A stretch of DNA of 64,000 bases from Colimorpha_A sp045543555 (GTDB taxonomy: Bacteria > Bacillota > Clostridia > Oscillospirales > CAG-272), in NCBI GenBank assembly GCA_045543555.1, contig JAZQMQ010000016.1:62001-126000 (forward strand), in the 5' to 3' direction. How positions within the stretch are numbered: position 1 is the stretch's first letter; every line of letters begins with the position of its first letter. The position numbers were made by a program, and so were the translations under genes. The notes under the pieces were generated by a model. It had not been told where the DNA came from. It worked only from the letters and a program-made list of their open reading frames with translations, and searched no databases. Shown here piece after piece: positions 23,918 to 31,991 of the stretch.

Positions 23918-25312
23918 ATGAAAAGAACAACTATTAAAGAACTATACGCAAGCCCCGAAAAGTATGCCGACAAGGAAATAACCGTCTGCGGCTGGTGCCG
24001 TTCCATCCGTGCAAGTAACGTTTTCGGCTTTATCACGCTTAACGACGGAAGCACGCTCCCCTGCCTTCAGGTAGTAATTGAGGCGGATAAGATGGATAAC
24101 TATAACGAGGTGGCAAAGCAGAACGTGGGCGCGTCCTTCTGCATCAAGGGCGTATTCGTTCTTACCCCCGAGGCAAAGCAGCCCTTCGAGCTCAAGGCAA
24201 CTACCGTTGAGGTTACGGGTACCTCCACTCCCGACTATCCACTCCAGAAAAAGGGTCATTCCGACGAGTTCTTGCGCACCATAGCTCACCTCCGCCCCAG
24301 AACCAATAAGTACGAGGCTGTATTCCGCGTCCGTTCGGTTGCGGCTTACGCTATCCATAAGTTTTTCCAGGAGAGAAACTTTGTTTACGTTAATACCCCC
24401 ATCATCACGGGAAGCGACTGCGAGGGCGCGGGCGAGATGTTCAGAATAACCACTCTCGACCTTGAAAACCTCCCCAGAACCGAGGACGGAAAGGTGGATT
24501 TCTCTCAGGATTTCTTCGGCAAGAGCACAAACCTCACTGTTTCGGGACAGCTCAACGTTGAGACCTACGCTATGGCATTCGCTAACGTTTACACATTTGG
24601 ACCTACCTTCCGTGCGGAAAAGTCCAACACTCCCCGTCACGCAGCAGAGTTCTGGATGATGGAGCCCGAAATGGCATTTGCGGATCTCAACGATGATATG
24701 GAAGTAATCGAAGCTATGCTTAAGTTTGTAGTTTCCTACGTTATGGAAAACTGCAAGCCCGAGCTTGAGCTTTTCAACAAGTTCATCGACACCACACTTC
24801 TTGAAAGACTTAACAATATCGTTAATTCCGACTTTGTGCGCCTGCCCTATACAGAGGCTGTAAAGCTCGTTAAGGAGAGCGGTGTTAAGTTCGATTATCC
24901 TCTTGAGTGGGGTATGGACCTTCAGACCGAGCACGAGAGATATCTCACCGAGAAGGTATTCGGTAAGCCCGTATTCGTAACCGATTGGCCACGTGACATT
25001 AAGGCGTTCTATATGCGCGTAAACGACGACGGAAAGACCGTAGCTGCTGTTGACCTTCTCGTTCCCGGCGTAGGCGAGCTCGTTGGCGGTTCTCAGAGAG
25101 AGGAGCGTCTTGATGTTCTTCTCGAAAGCATTGATAAATTCGGTCTTGAGGCAGACGACTACAGCTGGTACGTTGACCTTCGTCGTTACGGCGGTGCAAA
25201 GCACGCAGGATTTGGGCTTGGCTTTGAGAGACTTATCATGTATATGACAGGAATCTCCAATATTCGTGACGTTGAATCCTTCCCCCGCACCACAGGCTCC
25301 GCAGAATTCTAA
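23918..25312 (+). CDS. asnS: Asparagine--tRNA ligase
   Basis: 464 residues. An N-terminal OB-fold anticodon-binding domain (about 15-100, EITVCGWCRSIRASNVFGFI) is followed by the class II catalytic core: motif 1 near FFQERNFVYVNTPI, motif 2 TFRAEKSNTPRHAAEFWMMEPE, motif 3 GFGLGFERLIMY. The sequence NTPRHAAEFWMMEPE and lack of the aspartyl-type GAD insertion indicate asparagine. I prefer the ATG at 23918 (AAAGGA 9 nt upstream) over 23912. Confidence 0.95.
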   Translation: MKRTTIKELYASPEKYADKEITVCGWCRSIRASNVFGFITLNDGSTLPCLQVVIEADKMDNYNEVAKQNVGASFCIKGVFVLTPEAKQPFELKATTVEVTGTSTPDYPLQKKGHSDEFLRTIAHLRPRTNKYEAVFRVRSVAAYAIHKFFQERNFVYVNTPIITGSDCEGAGEMFRITTLDLENLPRTEDGKVDFSQDFFGKSTNLTVSGQLNVETYAMAFANVYTFGPTFRAEKSNTPRHAAEFWMMEPEMAFADLNDDMEVIEAMLKFVVSYVMENCKPELELFNKFIDTTLLERLNNIVNSDFVRLPYTEAVKLVKESGVKFDYPLEWGMDLQTEHERYLTEKVFGKPVFVTDWPRDIKAFYMRVNDDGKTVAAVDLLVPGVGELVGGSQREERLDVLLESIDKFGLEADDYSWYVDLRRYGGAKHAGFGLGFERLIMYMTGISNIRDVESFPRTTGSAEF

Positions 25313-25337
25313 ACAATTCAATGTGAGGTAAATGATC

Positions 25338-25997
25338 ATGGCTAAGAACAAGAAGAGACATAAGAGTGAAGCCGACAAGCTTAAGGCTGAAAAGGCGAAA
25401 AAGAAGAGAGCGCTTTTAAGAGACATAAAATTTCTTACCATTGTTTTAGCTGCCGTTGCTTTAGCTGTTGCAGTAATAGTTATCGTTGGTAATATTCCCG
25501 AAAAGGGCGCAAACGCAATCGTTCCCACCGAGCACGCGGCGATAGCCGTTGAGGGTTATGGCACGCTTCACGTTGAGCTGTACGGAAACGAAGCTCCCGA
25601 AACTGTTGCTGCTTTCAAGAAGCTTGCAGAGTCCGGTAAATACAACGGAATTACCCTTGATAAGCTCTTAAACGGTATGCTTGAGACCACTGCTATAAGC
25701 AGCACGTCGACAATTAAGGGTGAGTTCTCCGATAACGGCGTCAAAAACCGCGTAAAGCACAAGAAGGGTGTTCTTTCCATGGTTCTTCCCGACGGTAACG
25801 ACAGTGCAACAGGTGAATTCTTTATAGTTACCGAAACCTTAAAGGATCTCGACGGAAAATCCACAGCGTTTGGTAAGATCACCGACATGAGCATTCTTAA
25901 TAAGATAATCGAGGATCTTCAGCCCGATGAAAACGGAAACATTGCCGCAGAAAAGCAGCCTAAGATCACAAGCATTTCTCTCCACGGACACCACTAA
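25338..25997 (+). CDS. Membrane-anchored cyclophilin-like protein (degenerate peptidylprolyl isomerase)
   Basis: 219 residues. A highly basic cytoplasmic N-terminus (about 1-35, Lys-rich) and one membrane helix (about 36-58) precede a cyclophilin-type domain on the outside. GTLHVELYGNEAPETVAAFKKL and GEFFIVTETLKDLDGKSTAFGKI align with the cyclophilin core. Where active enzymes have the F-H-R catalytic stretch, this one has T-L-D-K (GITLDKLLNG), so isomerase activity is doubtful; it may only bind proteins. ATG at 25338 chosen; AGG lies 9 nt upstream. Confidence 0.75.
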   Translation: MAKNKKRHKSEADKLKAEKAKKKRALLRDIKFLTIVLAAVALAVAVIVIVGNIPEKGANAIVPTEHAAIAVEGYGTLHVELYGNEAPETVAAFKKLAESGKYNGITLDKLLNGMLETTAISSTSTIKGEFSDNGVKNRVKHKKGVLSMVLPDGNDSATGEFFIVTETLKDLDGKSTAFGKITDMSILNKIIEDLQPDENGNIAAEKQPKITSISLHGHH

Positions 25998-26008
25998 TTA
26001 TAAACCGG

Positions 26009-26047
26009 ACACCCGAGAAGTAAAAAATCTTGGGTGTTTCGTTTTTT
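26009..26047 (+). terminator. Terminator after the cyclophilin-like gene
   Basis: ACACCCGAG / CTTGGGTGT (9 bp, one G-U), 11-nt loop, followed by TTCG and seven T. Confidence 0.75.
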
Positions 26048-26081
26048 TAGTAAAAAAATATAAAAAAAATAAAATTATTAA

Positions 26082-26110
26082 TTGACATCGAGCTGTATAT
26101 GCTTTATAAT
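26082..26110 (+). promoter_or_regulatory. sigma-A promoter of the second Gfo/Idh/MocA gene
   Basis: TTGACA (26082-26087), 17-nt spacer, TATAAT (26105-26110): perfect consensus. Confidence 0.85.
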
Positions 26111-26168
26111 ATAACCAGTTCATTATTACAGAACTTAATAAATCCTATAAACATTGGAGGACAAACAA

Positions 26169-27350
26169 ATGGCTGATAAGTCAATGATGGGTCTTAATGA
26201 CCTTAGTGCACGTGAGGAAAAGAAGCTTGATACCAAAGGCAGAAAGCTCAGAGTAGGTATTATCGGATGCGGTTGGATTGCAGGCTCACATATCCATTCC
26301 TACAAAAAACAGCCCGATGTTGAGATCGTAGCAGGTTGCGACCTCATTCCCGGAAAGGCAAAGGCATTTTTCGAGGCAAACGGTGTTGAAAACGTAAAGA
26401 CAGATTACGCTTCTCACAAGGAAATGCTTGACGATGAATCCCTTCAGCTTGATGCGGTTTCTGTATGTACATACAACCGTCAGCACGCTATTCCTACCAT
26501 ATATGCTCTTGAAAAGGGCGTTAACGTTCTTCTTGAAAAGCCCTTTACAGTAACTCTTGATGAGGCTGTTGAGGTAATGAGAGCAGAAAAGAAGAGCGGA
26601 AAGATCCTTTCTATCGGATTCCAGCCCAGAATGGACGAGAATATGAAGCATATCAAGCGCATCGTTGAAAGCGGCGAGCTTGGTAAGGTTTACTACATCC
26701 AGACAGGCGGCGGACGCAGAACAGGTATTCCTACCCCCTTCGGTACTACGTTCATCGATAAGGATACCGCAGGTATCGGTGCTCTCGGTGACATCGGCTG
26801 CTATTCTCTCGATATGGTGCTTAACGCTGTTGGTAACCCCAAGCCTCTCACCGTTTCGGGTTATAAGTCCGATTTCTTCGGTAAGGATCCTAATTATCCC
26901 GGATACCCTGCAAGTAAGAGAGCGGAATATGCAGATACCTTCGGCGTTGACGATTTTGCTGCAGCATTTATTCGTCTTGAAGGTGGAATCATTCTCGACT
27001 TCAGAATTGCATGGGCTATGCACCTCGACACTCCCGGTGATACCATTATTATGGGTACCAAGGGAAGCCTTCGTATTCCTTCCTCGGGTTGCTGGAACGG
27101 CGAGGTTGGCGGAAACATGAAGCTTTACCATCGCTCCGCAGGTCTTGACGTTGAGACTGTAATACCCCTTCTCAAGACCAACGGTGGACTCTTCGATCTT
27201 AAGATCCGTACCTTCCTTGACGCTGTTAAGAACGGTACTCCCGCTCCCATCCCCTCCTCTCAGATCATCTATAACCAGGCGATCATCGACGGTATCGCGA
27301 GAAGCGCTGAACTAGGCCGCGAGGTTGAAATCGTTATTCCCGAAATTTAA
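26169..27350 (+). CDS. Gfo/Idh/MocA family NAD(P)-dependent oxidoreductase
   Basis: 393 residues. After a 30-residue N-terminal extension, the Rossmann motif VGIIGCGWIAGSH appears, then the Asp of VAGCDLIP that selects NAD. VLLEKPFTVTLDEAVEVM is the conserved E-K-P motif with the catalytic-site Lys. GALGDIGCYSLDMVL contains the D...H/Y region of the active site. It oxidises a sugar, inositol or aminosugar; which one is not clear. Strong GGAGG at 8 nt from ATG 26169 and many abundant codons suggest high expression. It resembles the partial gene at position 1 in family only. Confidence 0.9.
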   Translation: MADKSMMGLNDLSAREEKKLDTKGRKLRVGIIGCGWIAGSHIHSYKKQPDVEIVAGCDLIPGKAKAFFEANGVENVKTDYASHKEMLDDESLQLDAVSVCTYNRQHAIPTIYALEKGVNVLLEKPFTVTLDEAVEVMRAEKKSGKILSIGFQPRMDENMKHIKRIVESGELGKVYYIQTGGGRRTGIPTPFGTTFIDKDTAGIGALGDIGCYSLDMVLNAVGNPKPLTVSGYKSDFFGKDPNYPGYPASKRAEYADTFGVDDFAAAFIRLEGGIILDFRIAWAMHLDTPGDTIIMGTKGSLRIPSSGCWNGEVGGNMKLYHRSAGLDVETVIPLLKTNGGLFDLKIRTFLDAVKNGTPAPIPSSQIIYNQAIIDGIARSAELGREVEIVIPEI

Positions 27351-27392
27351 TTACCATATATAATTCACATTTGGTTATTTGGAGGAATGCCT

Positions 27393-28007
27393 ATGAAAAA
27401 GATAATAGTACTGATTCTAGCTGTTATTTGCATATTTGGACTTTGCTCCTGCGACGAGAAGAAGGTTAAAGATGAGACCGTTAATCTCTCAAGAGGTGAG
27501 GTAAACGAGCACGTTTACACAAACGAGTCCATCGATATCACCTTCACAAAGACCGAAAATATGGTATATGCAACCGATGAAGAACTCGCTGCGATGATGA
27601 ATATTGGTCTTGAGACATTGACCGATAATAAGGCGCTCTTTGAACAGGCAAAGCTTTCCGCAATTACCTGCTTCATGGCCAAGGACGTCACTACCGGTAA
27701 CAACGTAGTTCTCGTAATGGAGAACCTTAAAATGAGCGGCTCGTCGAACATCACGACAAAGCAGTACTTCGAGGCTGTTAAGACTCAGCTCAAGGCGCAG
27801 ACCTCCGTGCAGTACACCATAGGCGAAATGACCACCGCTACTCTCGGAACACAAACCTATGATGTTCTCTCACTTACCGCAGCTTCAAACGGTGTGAATC
27901 TTTCGCAAAATATGTACATCCGCAAGGTCGGAAGCTATATGGTATGCGCTACCATTACCAGCGTCGACGGAACAGAGATGTCTACCTTTGAGGCGATGTT
28001 CTCTTAA
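27393..28007 (+). CDS. Small lipoprotein of unknown function
   Basis: 204 residues with lipoprotein signal ending FGLCSC. The mature part has YTNESIDITFTKTENMVYATDEELAAMM and a later TIGEMTTATLGTQTYDVLSL, a layout I have seen in clostridial lipoproteins that resemble PsbP/DUF-type folds. No catalytic motif is visible. The ATG at 27393 has GGAGG 7 nt upstream. It follows the oxidoreductase by 42 nt and ends at a strong terminator, so the two form an operon. Confidence 0.75.
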   Translation: MKKIIVLILAVICIFGLCSCDEKKVKDETVNLSRGEVNEHVYTNESIDITFTKTENMVYATDEELAAMMNIGLETLTDNKALFEQAKLSAITCFMAKDVTTGNNVVLVMENLKMSGSSNITTKQYFEAVKTQLKAQTSVQYTIGEMTTATLGTQTYDVLSLTAASNGVNLSQNMYIRKVGSYMVCATITSVDGTEMSTFEAMFS

Positions 28008-28020
28008 TATCGGAATATAA

Positions 28021-28050
28021 AAAAGTTCCCGAGTTTTCGGGAACTTTTTT
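28021..28050. terminator. Bidirectional terminator between the lipoprotein gene and spoIVA
   Basis: AAAGTTCCCGA / TTCGGGAACTTT, 11-12 bp stem, A-run on the left and seven T on the right. Confidence 0.88.
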
Positions 28051-28104
28051 TATATTCAACAGAGGCTGATTTATTTACCGAATAATTTTAATACTCAATA
28101 TAAC

Positions 28105-29580
28105 TTAAAGAATAATGCAGATAAGTCCTCCGCTTCCCTCGTTTATAACCTTTTCAAGCGTTTGACCGAGACGGTCTCTCGCTTCTGATGACATATGAGA
28201 CAGTTTTGTTACAAGTCCGTCGCTGACAAGCTCCTCAAGGGTCTTACCGAAAATGTTTGACTGCCAAAGCTTTTCAGGTGAGCTTTCAAATTCGGTCTTC
28301 ATTCTCTTAATAAGCTCCTCGGACTGTGCTTCGGTACCGACTATGGGATTGATCTCTGTCTCAATATTTGCTTTTATCATGTGGATCGAGGGGCCCGATG
28401 CCTTGAGACGTACGCCGTATCCGCCGTTTTGCTTTATAGTCTCGGGTTCTTCAAGGACAAGCTCGGAGACGTCGGGGATCACGATTCCGTAGCCCTCTTT
28501 ATTTACGTCGTCAAGCGCCTTTTCTATCTTGTCGTAGATCTTCTTCATTTCGGAAAGCTGCTTTAAAAGTCCGACAAGCGTTTCCTCACCGTCGATCTCA
28601 AATCCTGTAAGCTCTCCTAAGGTTTTGTAGTAAAGCTCGTCGGGAAGGTGAATATTTACGTATGCCTCACCCTTTCCGAGATCGATCTCGGATACGACTG
28701 CGGAGCTTACGAATTCATTGTCCTCCATGGGAGCAAAAGCGTTAGAGATGTCTGCAATCTTACTTATGTTTTCCCCGCAGCTTAAAATACTATCCTTGAC
28801 GGATCTGTATATAGGGTGTCCGTCGCCGAGCGCACTTAACCATCCGGGAATCGAAACTGAAATCTGTCTTACGGGGAATTCCATCAGTATCATTTCAAGA
28901 ATGTGCTTGATGTCCTCGGAATTGAGCTCAAGACAGTTTACAAGTGCAACGGGAACATTATATTCGTTTTCAATTGATGTTGCAAGACGTATGCTTTCCT
29001 CTCTGCTTGGGTCGGAGGAATTCATTACAATTGCAAATGGCTTGCCGAGAGCTTTTAGCTCGCTTACGACTCTTGTTTCTGCGTCAACGTAGCTTTGGCG
29101 TCCGAATTCTCCAACGGTACCGTCGCTCGTTACAACGATTCCTATCGTCGAATGATCGGTGATTACCTTTTTGGTGCCATATTCTGCCGCTTCGGAAAAG
29201 GGTATCGGCTCATCTCGCCAAGGCGTATGTACCATTCTCGGACCGCCGTTTTCAATTTGCCCAAGTGCGTCCGGAATGATATATCCGACGCAATCCACCA
29301 TTCGAACAGACATTTTTGCGTTATCTGAAAGCGTTATTTCCACCGCTTCGTCGGGAATGAATTTCGGTTCGGCGGTCATAACGGTCCTGCCTGCTGCACT
29401 TTGAGGCATTTCGTCCTGCGCACGTTCCTTATCGTAGGGGTTTGAGATATTCGGAAGCACCAAGCTTTCCATAAATCTCTTGATGAACGTGGATTTTCCC
29501 GTTCGTACAGGTCCTACGACACCAATGTAAATATTGGAACCTGTTCTTTTCGCTATATCGGAATAAATATTTGTATTCAT
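28105..29580 (-). CDS. spoIVA: Stage IV sporulation protein A (spore coat basement ATPase)
   Basis: 491 residues, the usual SpoIVA size. The P-loop is GPVRTGKSTF (about 23-32), followed by the highly conserved stretch ERAQDEMPQSAAGRTVMT. The protein hydrolyses ATP to polymerise on the outer forespore membrane and form the base of the coat. The C-terminal DUF-like region ends in GGLICIIL, the conserved hydrophobic tail that recognises SpoVM. This gene shows that the organism makes endospores or descends from such. Transcribed from a sigma-E-like promoter; divergent from ylmC. Confidence 0.97.
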   Translation of the reverse strand: MNTNIYSDIAKRTGSNIYIGVVGPVRTGKSTFIKRFMESLVLPNISNPYDKERAQDEMPQSAAGRTVMTAEPKFIPDEAVEITLSDNAKMSVRMVDCVGYIIPDALGQIENGGPRMVHTPWRDEPIPFSEAAEYGTKKVITDHSTIGIVVTSDGTVGEFGRQSYVDAETRVVSELKALGKPFAIVMNSSDPSREESIRLATSIENEYNVPVALVNCLELNSEDIKHILEMILMEFPVRQISVSIPGWLSALGDGHPIYRSVKDSILSCGENISKIADISNAFAPMEDNEFVSSAVVSEIDLGKGEAYVNIHLPDELYYKTLGELTGFEIDGEETLVGLLKQLSEMKKIYDKIEKALDDVNKEGYGIVIPDVSELVLEEPETIKQNGGYGVRLKASGPSIHMIKANIETEINPIVGTEAQSEELIKRMKTEFESSPEKLWQSNIFGKTLEELVSDGLVTKLSHMSSEARDRLGQTLEKVINEGSGGLICIIL

Positions 29581-29615
29581 TATACTGCTCCCTTTCTGCT
29601 GTTATCCTTGCTCAA

Positions 29616-29644
29616 TTACTATGCCGCAAATGTGCGTAATATGA
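29616..29644 (-). promoter_or_regulatory. Candidate sigma-E promoter of spoIVA
   Basis: Minus-strand TCATATT (29638-29644), 14-nt spacer, CATAGTAA (29616-29623). This fits the mother-cell sigma-E consensus, and spoIVA is sigma-E controlled in Bacillus subtilis. Confidence 0.5.
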
Positions 29645-29695
29645 CGGTAATAATTTGATTTTTACGGCATATATTTTTCTTGGGAGGGCAAAACA

Positions 29696-29941
29696 ATGGA
29701 TACATTTCTTTCGGATATAAAAAACAAAGAGGTTATAAACGTCGCAAACGGTAAACGGCTTGGCTACGTATGCGATGTTGAGCTTGATACTCTTGATGCC
29801 CGTCTGCTTTCGATAATGATACCGGGAGAGAGTAGCGGTATATTTGGCAGGGCACAGCCTATCAGTATTCCTTGGGCTTGTATAGAGCATATTGGCGAGG
29901 ATCTGATTATAGTGAACGTGAAGGAACTTTTACCAAGATAA
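29696..29941 (+). CDS. YlmC/YmxH family PRC-barrel protein
   Basis: 81 residues. LSDIKNKEVINVANGKRLGYVCDVELD is a PRC-barrel opening, and FGRAQPISIPWACIEHIGEDLIIV completes the fold. YlmC/YmxH proteins are common in spore formers and often annotated as sporulation-related; the molecular role is unknown. TGGGAGGG ribosome site. A CATATATT box at 29668-29675 may be a second sigma-E-type promoter. Divergent partner is spoIVA. Confidence 0.88.
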   Translation: MDTFLSDIKNKEVINVANGKRLGYVCDVELDTLDARLLSIMIPGESSGIFGRAQPISIPWACIEHIGEDLIIVNVKELLPR

Positions 29942-29974
29942 AAAGCTTCACCCGATTGGGTGAAGCTTTTTATC
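29941..29974. terminator. Bidirectional terminator between convergent genes
   Basis: AAAAGCTTCACCC-GATT-GGGTGAAGCTTTT, 13-bp perfect stem, ending in a T-run on either strand. Confidence 0.85.
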
Positions 29975-29976
29975 TT

Positions 29977-30783
29977 TTATATTTCTTTAAGTTCCGAATA
30001 CATTTTCACAAGCAGATCGAGGCAAATGAGAAATTCCGATGCGGACAGCAGGATCTCTCCCGTGCTTACTGTTTTGGGTATTATGAACAGTATCGTCATC
30101 GACAGCACCGATGCGCTTCCGAGGATTATTGCTATTCCGGAAAAAATAATAAGCGGTATAGTTCCGTTTTTGCCGACTCTTACTTTAAGTTCAAACAAGA
30201 GGGCGAGAATTATGGCGACAAATGAAAGCTGGAAAAGAATTCTTAAGGGATCGTTTATTGCGGCACCAACGTCGAAATATATTCTGAGAAGGCATAACGC
30301 GGTCCAAATGACAGGGAAGAAGCCGAGATATGACAGAAGCTGTTCGTTTTTATTTTTGAATGTCGATAATATGAAGTACATTCCGGAGGGAATGGACACA
30401 ATTGTCATCCACAAAGTAACGTTACTCGCTGTTCCGACGTATCCCTGTGATTCGAAAAACAGGAGAACGGAAGAGACGATTATCATGCATCCGGCCGCGG
30501 AGGAAAGGAATGCGGAGGTATCTGAGGCTTGCGGAAGAGCTGAAAGACGTTTTCCTCCCTTGAGCATCATTACTGTCATCAGAGTGAATATAACGATCTC
30601 TGCAAAAATCACTATTGCAGATATTGTTCCGAGAATACTGTTGGTTTTATATACCTGCATGGCAGGATCGTAACCCAAAACCACAGCTATTCCCTGTATA
30701 CAGATCGCTATTGCGGCAAATATTGCAGCAAAAAAGAAGAGAGGGAGCGCGTTTCCGACTCTATTTGTGTTTTCTTTATTCAA
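29977..30783 (-). CDS. Integral membrane protein of unknown function
   Basis: About 268 residues, seven or eight hydrophobic segments (for example ALPLFFFAAIFAAIAICI, SAIVIFAEIVIFTLMTV, ILFQLSFVAIILALLFEL) and short loops. No recognised family motif. I chose the TTG at 30783 (protein begins MNKENTNRVGN) since AAAGG lies 10 nt upstream; a TTG at 30801 overlaps that site. Monocistronic, with its own promoter and terminator. Confidence 0.7.
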   Translation of the reverse strand: MNKENTNRVGNALPLFFFAAIFAAIAICIQGIAVVLGYDPAMQVYKTNSILGTISAIVIFAEIVIFTLMTVMMLKGGKRLSALPQASDTSAFLSSAAGCMIIVSSVLLFFESQGYVGTASNVTLWMTIVSIPSGMYFILSTFKNKNEQLLSYLGFFPVIWTALCLLRIYFDVGAAINDPLRILFQLSFVAIILALLFELKVRVGKNGTIPLIIFSGIAIILGSASVLSMTILFIIPKTVSTGEILLSASEFLICLDLLVKMYSELKEI

Positions 30784-30815
30784 TGTAATTGTACCTTTCA
30801 ATAGTTTTCCCTATT

Positions 30816-30844
30816 ATTATAAACCCAAAACGTTTTTAATGCAA
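30816..30844 (-). promoter_or_regulatory. sigma-A promoter of the membrane protein gene
   Basis: Minus-strand TTGCAT (30839-30844), 17-nt spacer, TATAAT (30816-30821). Confidence 0.7.
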
Positions 30845-30865
30845 TAGTAAAAAAGAAATTTGCAT

Positions 30866-30900
30866 ATAAAAAATGCTGATCCTATGTTTTAAGGATCGGC
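30866..30900 (-). terminator. Terminator of the broken surface-protein gene
   Basis: Minus-strand stem GCCGATCCT / AGGATCAGC (one mismatch), 8-nt loop, followed by ATTTTTTA. Confidence 0.65.
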
Positions 30901-30913
30901 AAAGCATCGGATA

Positions 30914-31811
30914 TTACTTCTTTTTCTTGATTACTACAACGATTACTGCAATTACAACAACAGCAGCGGCGGCACCTATTATGATGGGAAGAACGTTGTT
31001 ATTGGGCTTGGTGCTTTCGTTATCAGACTCACTGTCGGTAGTGATTTCGAGAGTAGTCTGTTCGGCGGTAGTCTGCTCGGGAGTGGTCTGCTCGGGGGTG
31101 GTCGCGGGAGGATCTGTTTCAACGGGGGGGAGTGGTGATTACGGGAGGCTCCTCTGCCTCATTTGAAAGAGTCACCGATATTTCGGTCACTTCGTATACC
31201 ATGCTTGACCATGCGAGAATGGGCATTGCAACGGTCTGTCCCTTTTCAAGCTCAAAGGTCATTCTGTATTTGCCTTCAAGAGCGGTGTGAGTAAAGTCGT
31301 GACGGCCCTGTGCGGTTCCGCCTGTGGTATTCATATTGAAGCCGCTTTCGGAATCGCCGATGAAATAGAAAATATTTGTGTTTCTTAAGTCGCCTGTAAC
31401 CTTGGGAACATTAAGGAACGTCGAATAAGTGCCGGTAACGGGAGCGGTGAAGGTGAAAACTGTGGTGTAGCCCGAGCCGTCGTTCTCAAAGTAATATTTT
31501 CTGTCGGTAACGCACTTATAGACACGGCATTCAGAGGTTCCGAAGCCGATTCCGAGTCCTATGTTTTTGGAATGTGGGCCCGATCCGCTTGAAACTACGT
31601 TAAAATCAACTCGGTTAGCGATCATAGTGTCGTAGCTGTTGTCCCACTTTGTTTTGAAAACGTCAAAATAATCGTTTTCATCCAAAAGATTGTTAAAATC
31701 GAGGGTTTACGTGTAGGTTTTTCCTTCATCTGCAGACGGGAAGATCGCAATAAGGGAAACGAGCATAATAAGTGTAATTACAACGGACAAGATTTTGGTC
31801 ATTGATTTCAT
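30914..31811 (-). pseudogene. Surface protein with signal peptide and C-terminal membrane anchor, broken by a stop and a frameshift
   Basis: Three parts read as one protein of about 298 residues. Part one (31811-31710) is a Sec signal, MKSMTKILSVVITLIMLVSL, ending ADEGKTYT. An in-frame TAA (31707-31709) interrupts it. Part two (to 31119) continues TLDFNNLLDENDYFDVF and a beta-rich domain (GSGPHSKNIGLGIGFGT, FTFTAPVTGTYSTFLN). The C7 run at 31124-31130 then shifts the frame. Removing one base restores a Thr/Pro/Glu stalk with repeated EQTT, a membrane helix (IIIGAAAAVVVIAVIVVVI) and KKKK. The promoter and terminator are intact. Decay or sequencing error are both possible. Confidence 0.75.
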
Positions 31812-31883
31812 ATTAAATCTCTTAAAAAAAGATTGATCCTATCAATTTAATTCTACCCTACTTTTTGATAATTCAATAGTATT

Positions 31884-31912
31884 ATTCTACTGTTTTTGAT
31901 TTTTTGTGTCAA
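31884..31912 (-). promoter_or_regulatory. sigma-A promoter of the broken surface-protein gene
   Basis: Minus-strand TTGACA (31907-31912), 17-nt spacer, TAGAAT (31884-31889). A short ATTGAT-AGG-ATCAAT hairpin followed by C and seven T (31829-31846, minus) lies in the leader and could attenuate transcription. Confidence 0.7.
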
Positions 31913-31934
31913 AAACCGAATTCTTTATAAGATA

Positions 31935-31963
31935 TTGCAATTGACGGGGAAAAGTGATATAAT
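31935..31963 (+). promoter_or_regulatory. sigma-A promoter of trkA-trkH
   Basis: TTGCAA (31935-31940), 17-nt spacer, TATAAT (31958-31963). No c-di-AMP riboswitch fits in the roughly 20-nt leader. Confidence 0.75.
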
Positions 31964-31991
31964 CATCATAAAGAACAAAGGAGAATGCAAT

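Noticed and set aside
23942..25528. 528-codon open frame on the minus strand opposite asnS and the cyclophilin-like gene
   Set aside because: It mirrors two clearly identified genes with strongly biased codons, which leave few stops in the antisense frame; no ribosome site or family motif.
26286..27131. 281-codon minus-strand frame opposite the Gfo/Idh/MocA gene
   Set aside because: Antisense shadow of a highly biased gene; no promoter, ribosome site or recognisable domain.
31964..31991. c-di-AMP riboswitch before trkA
   Set aside because: Leader is about 20 nt; no room for the aptamer.
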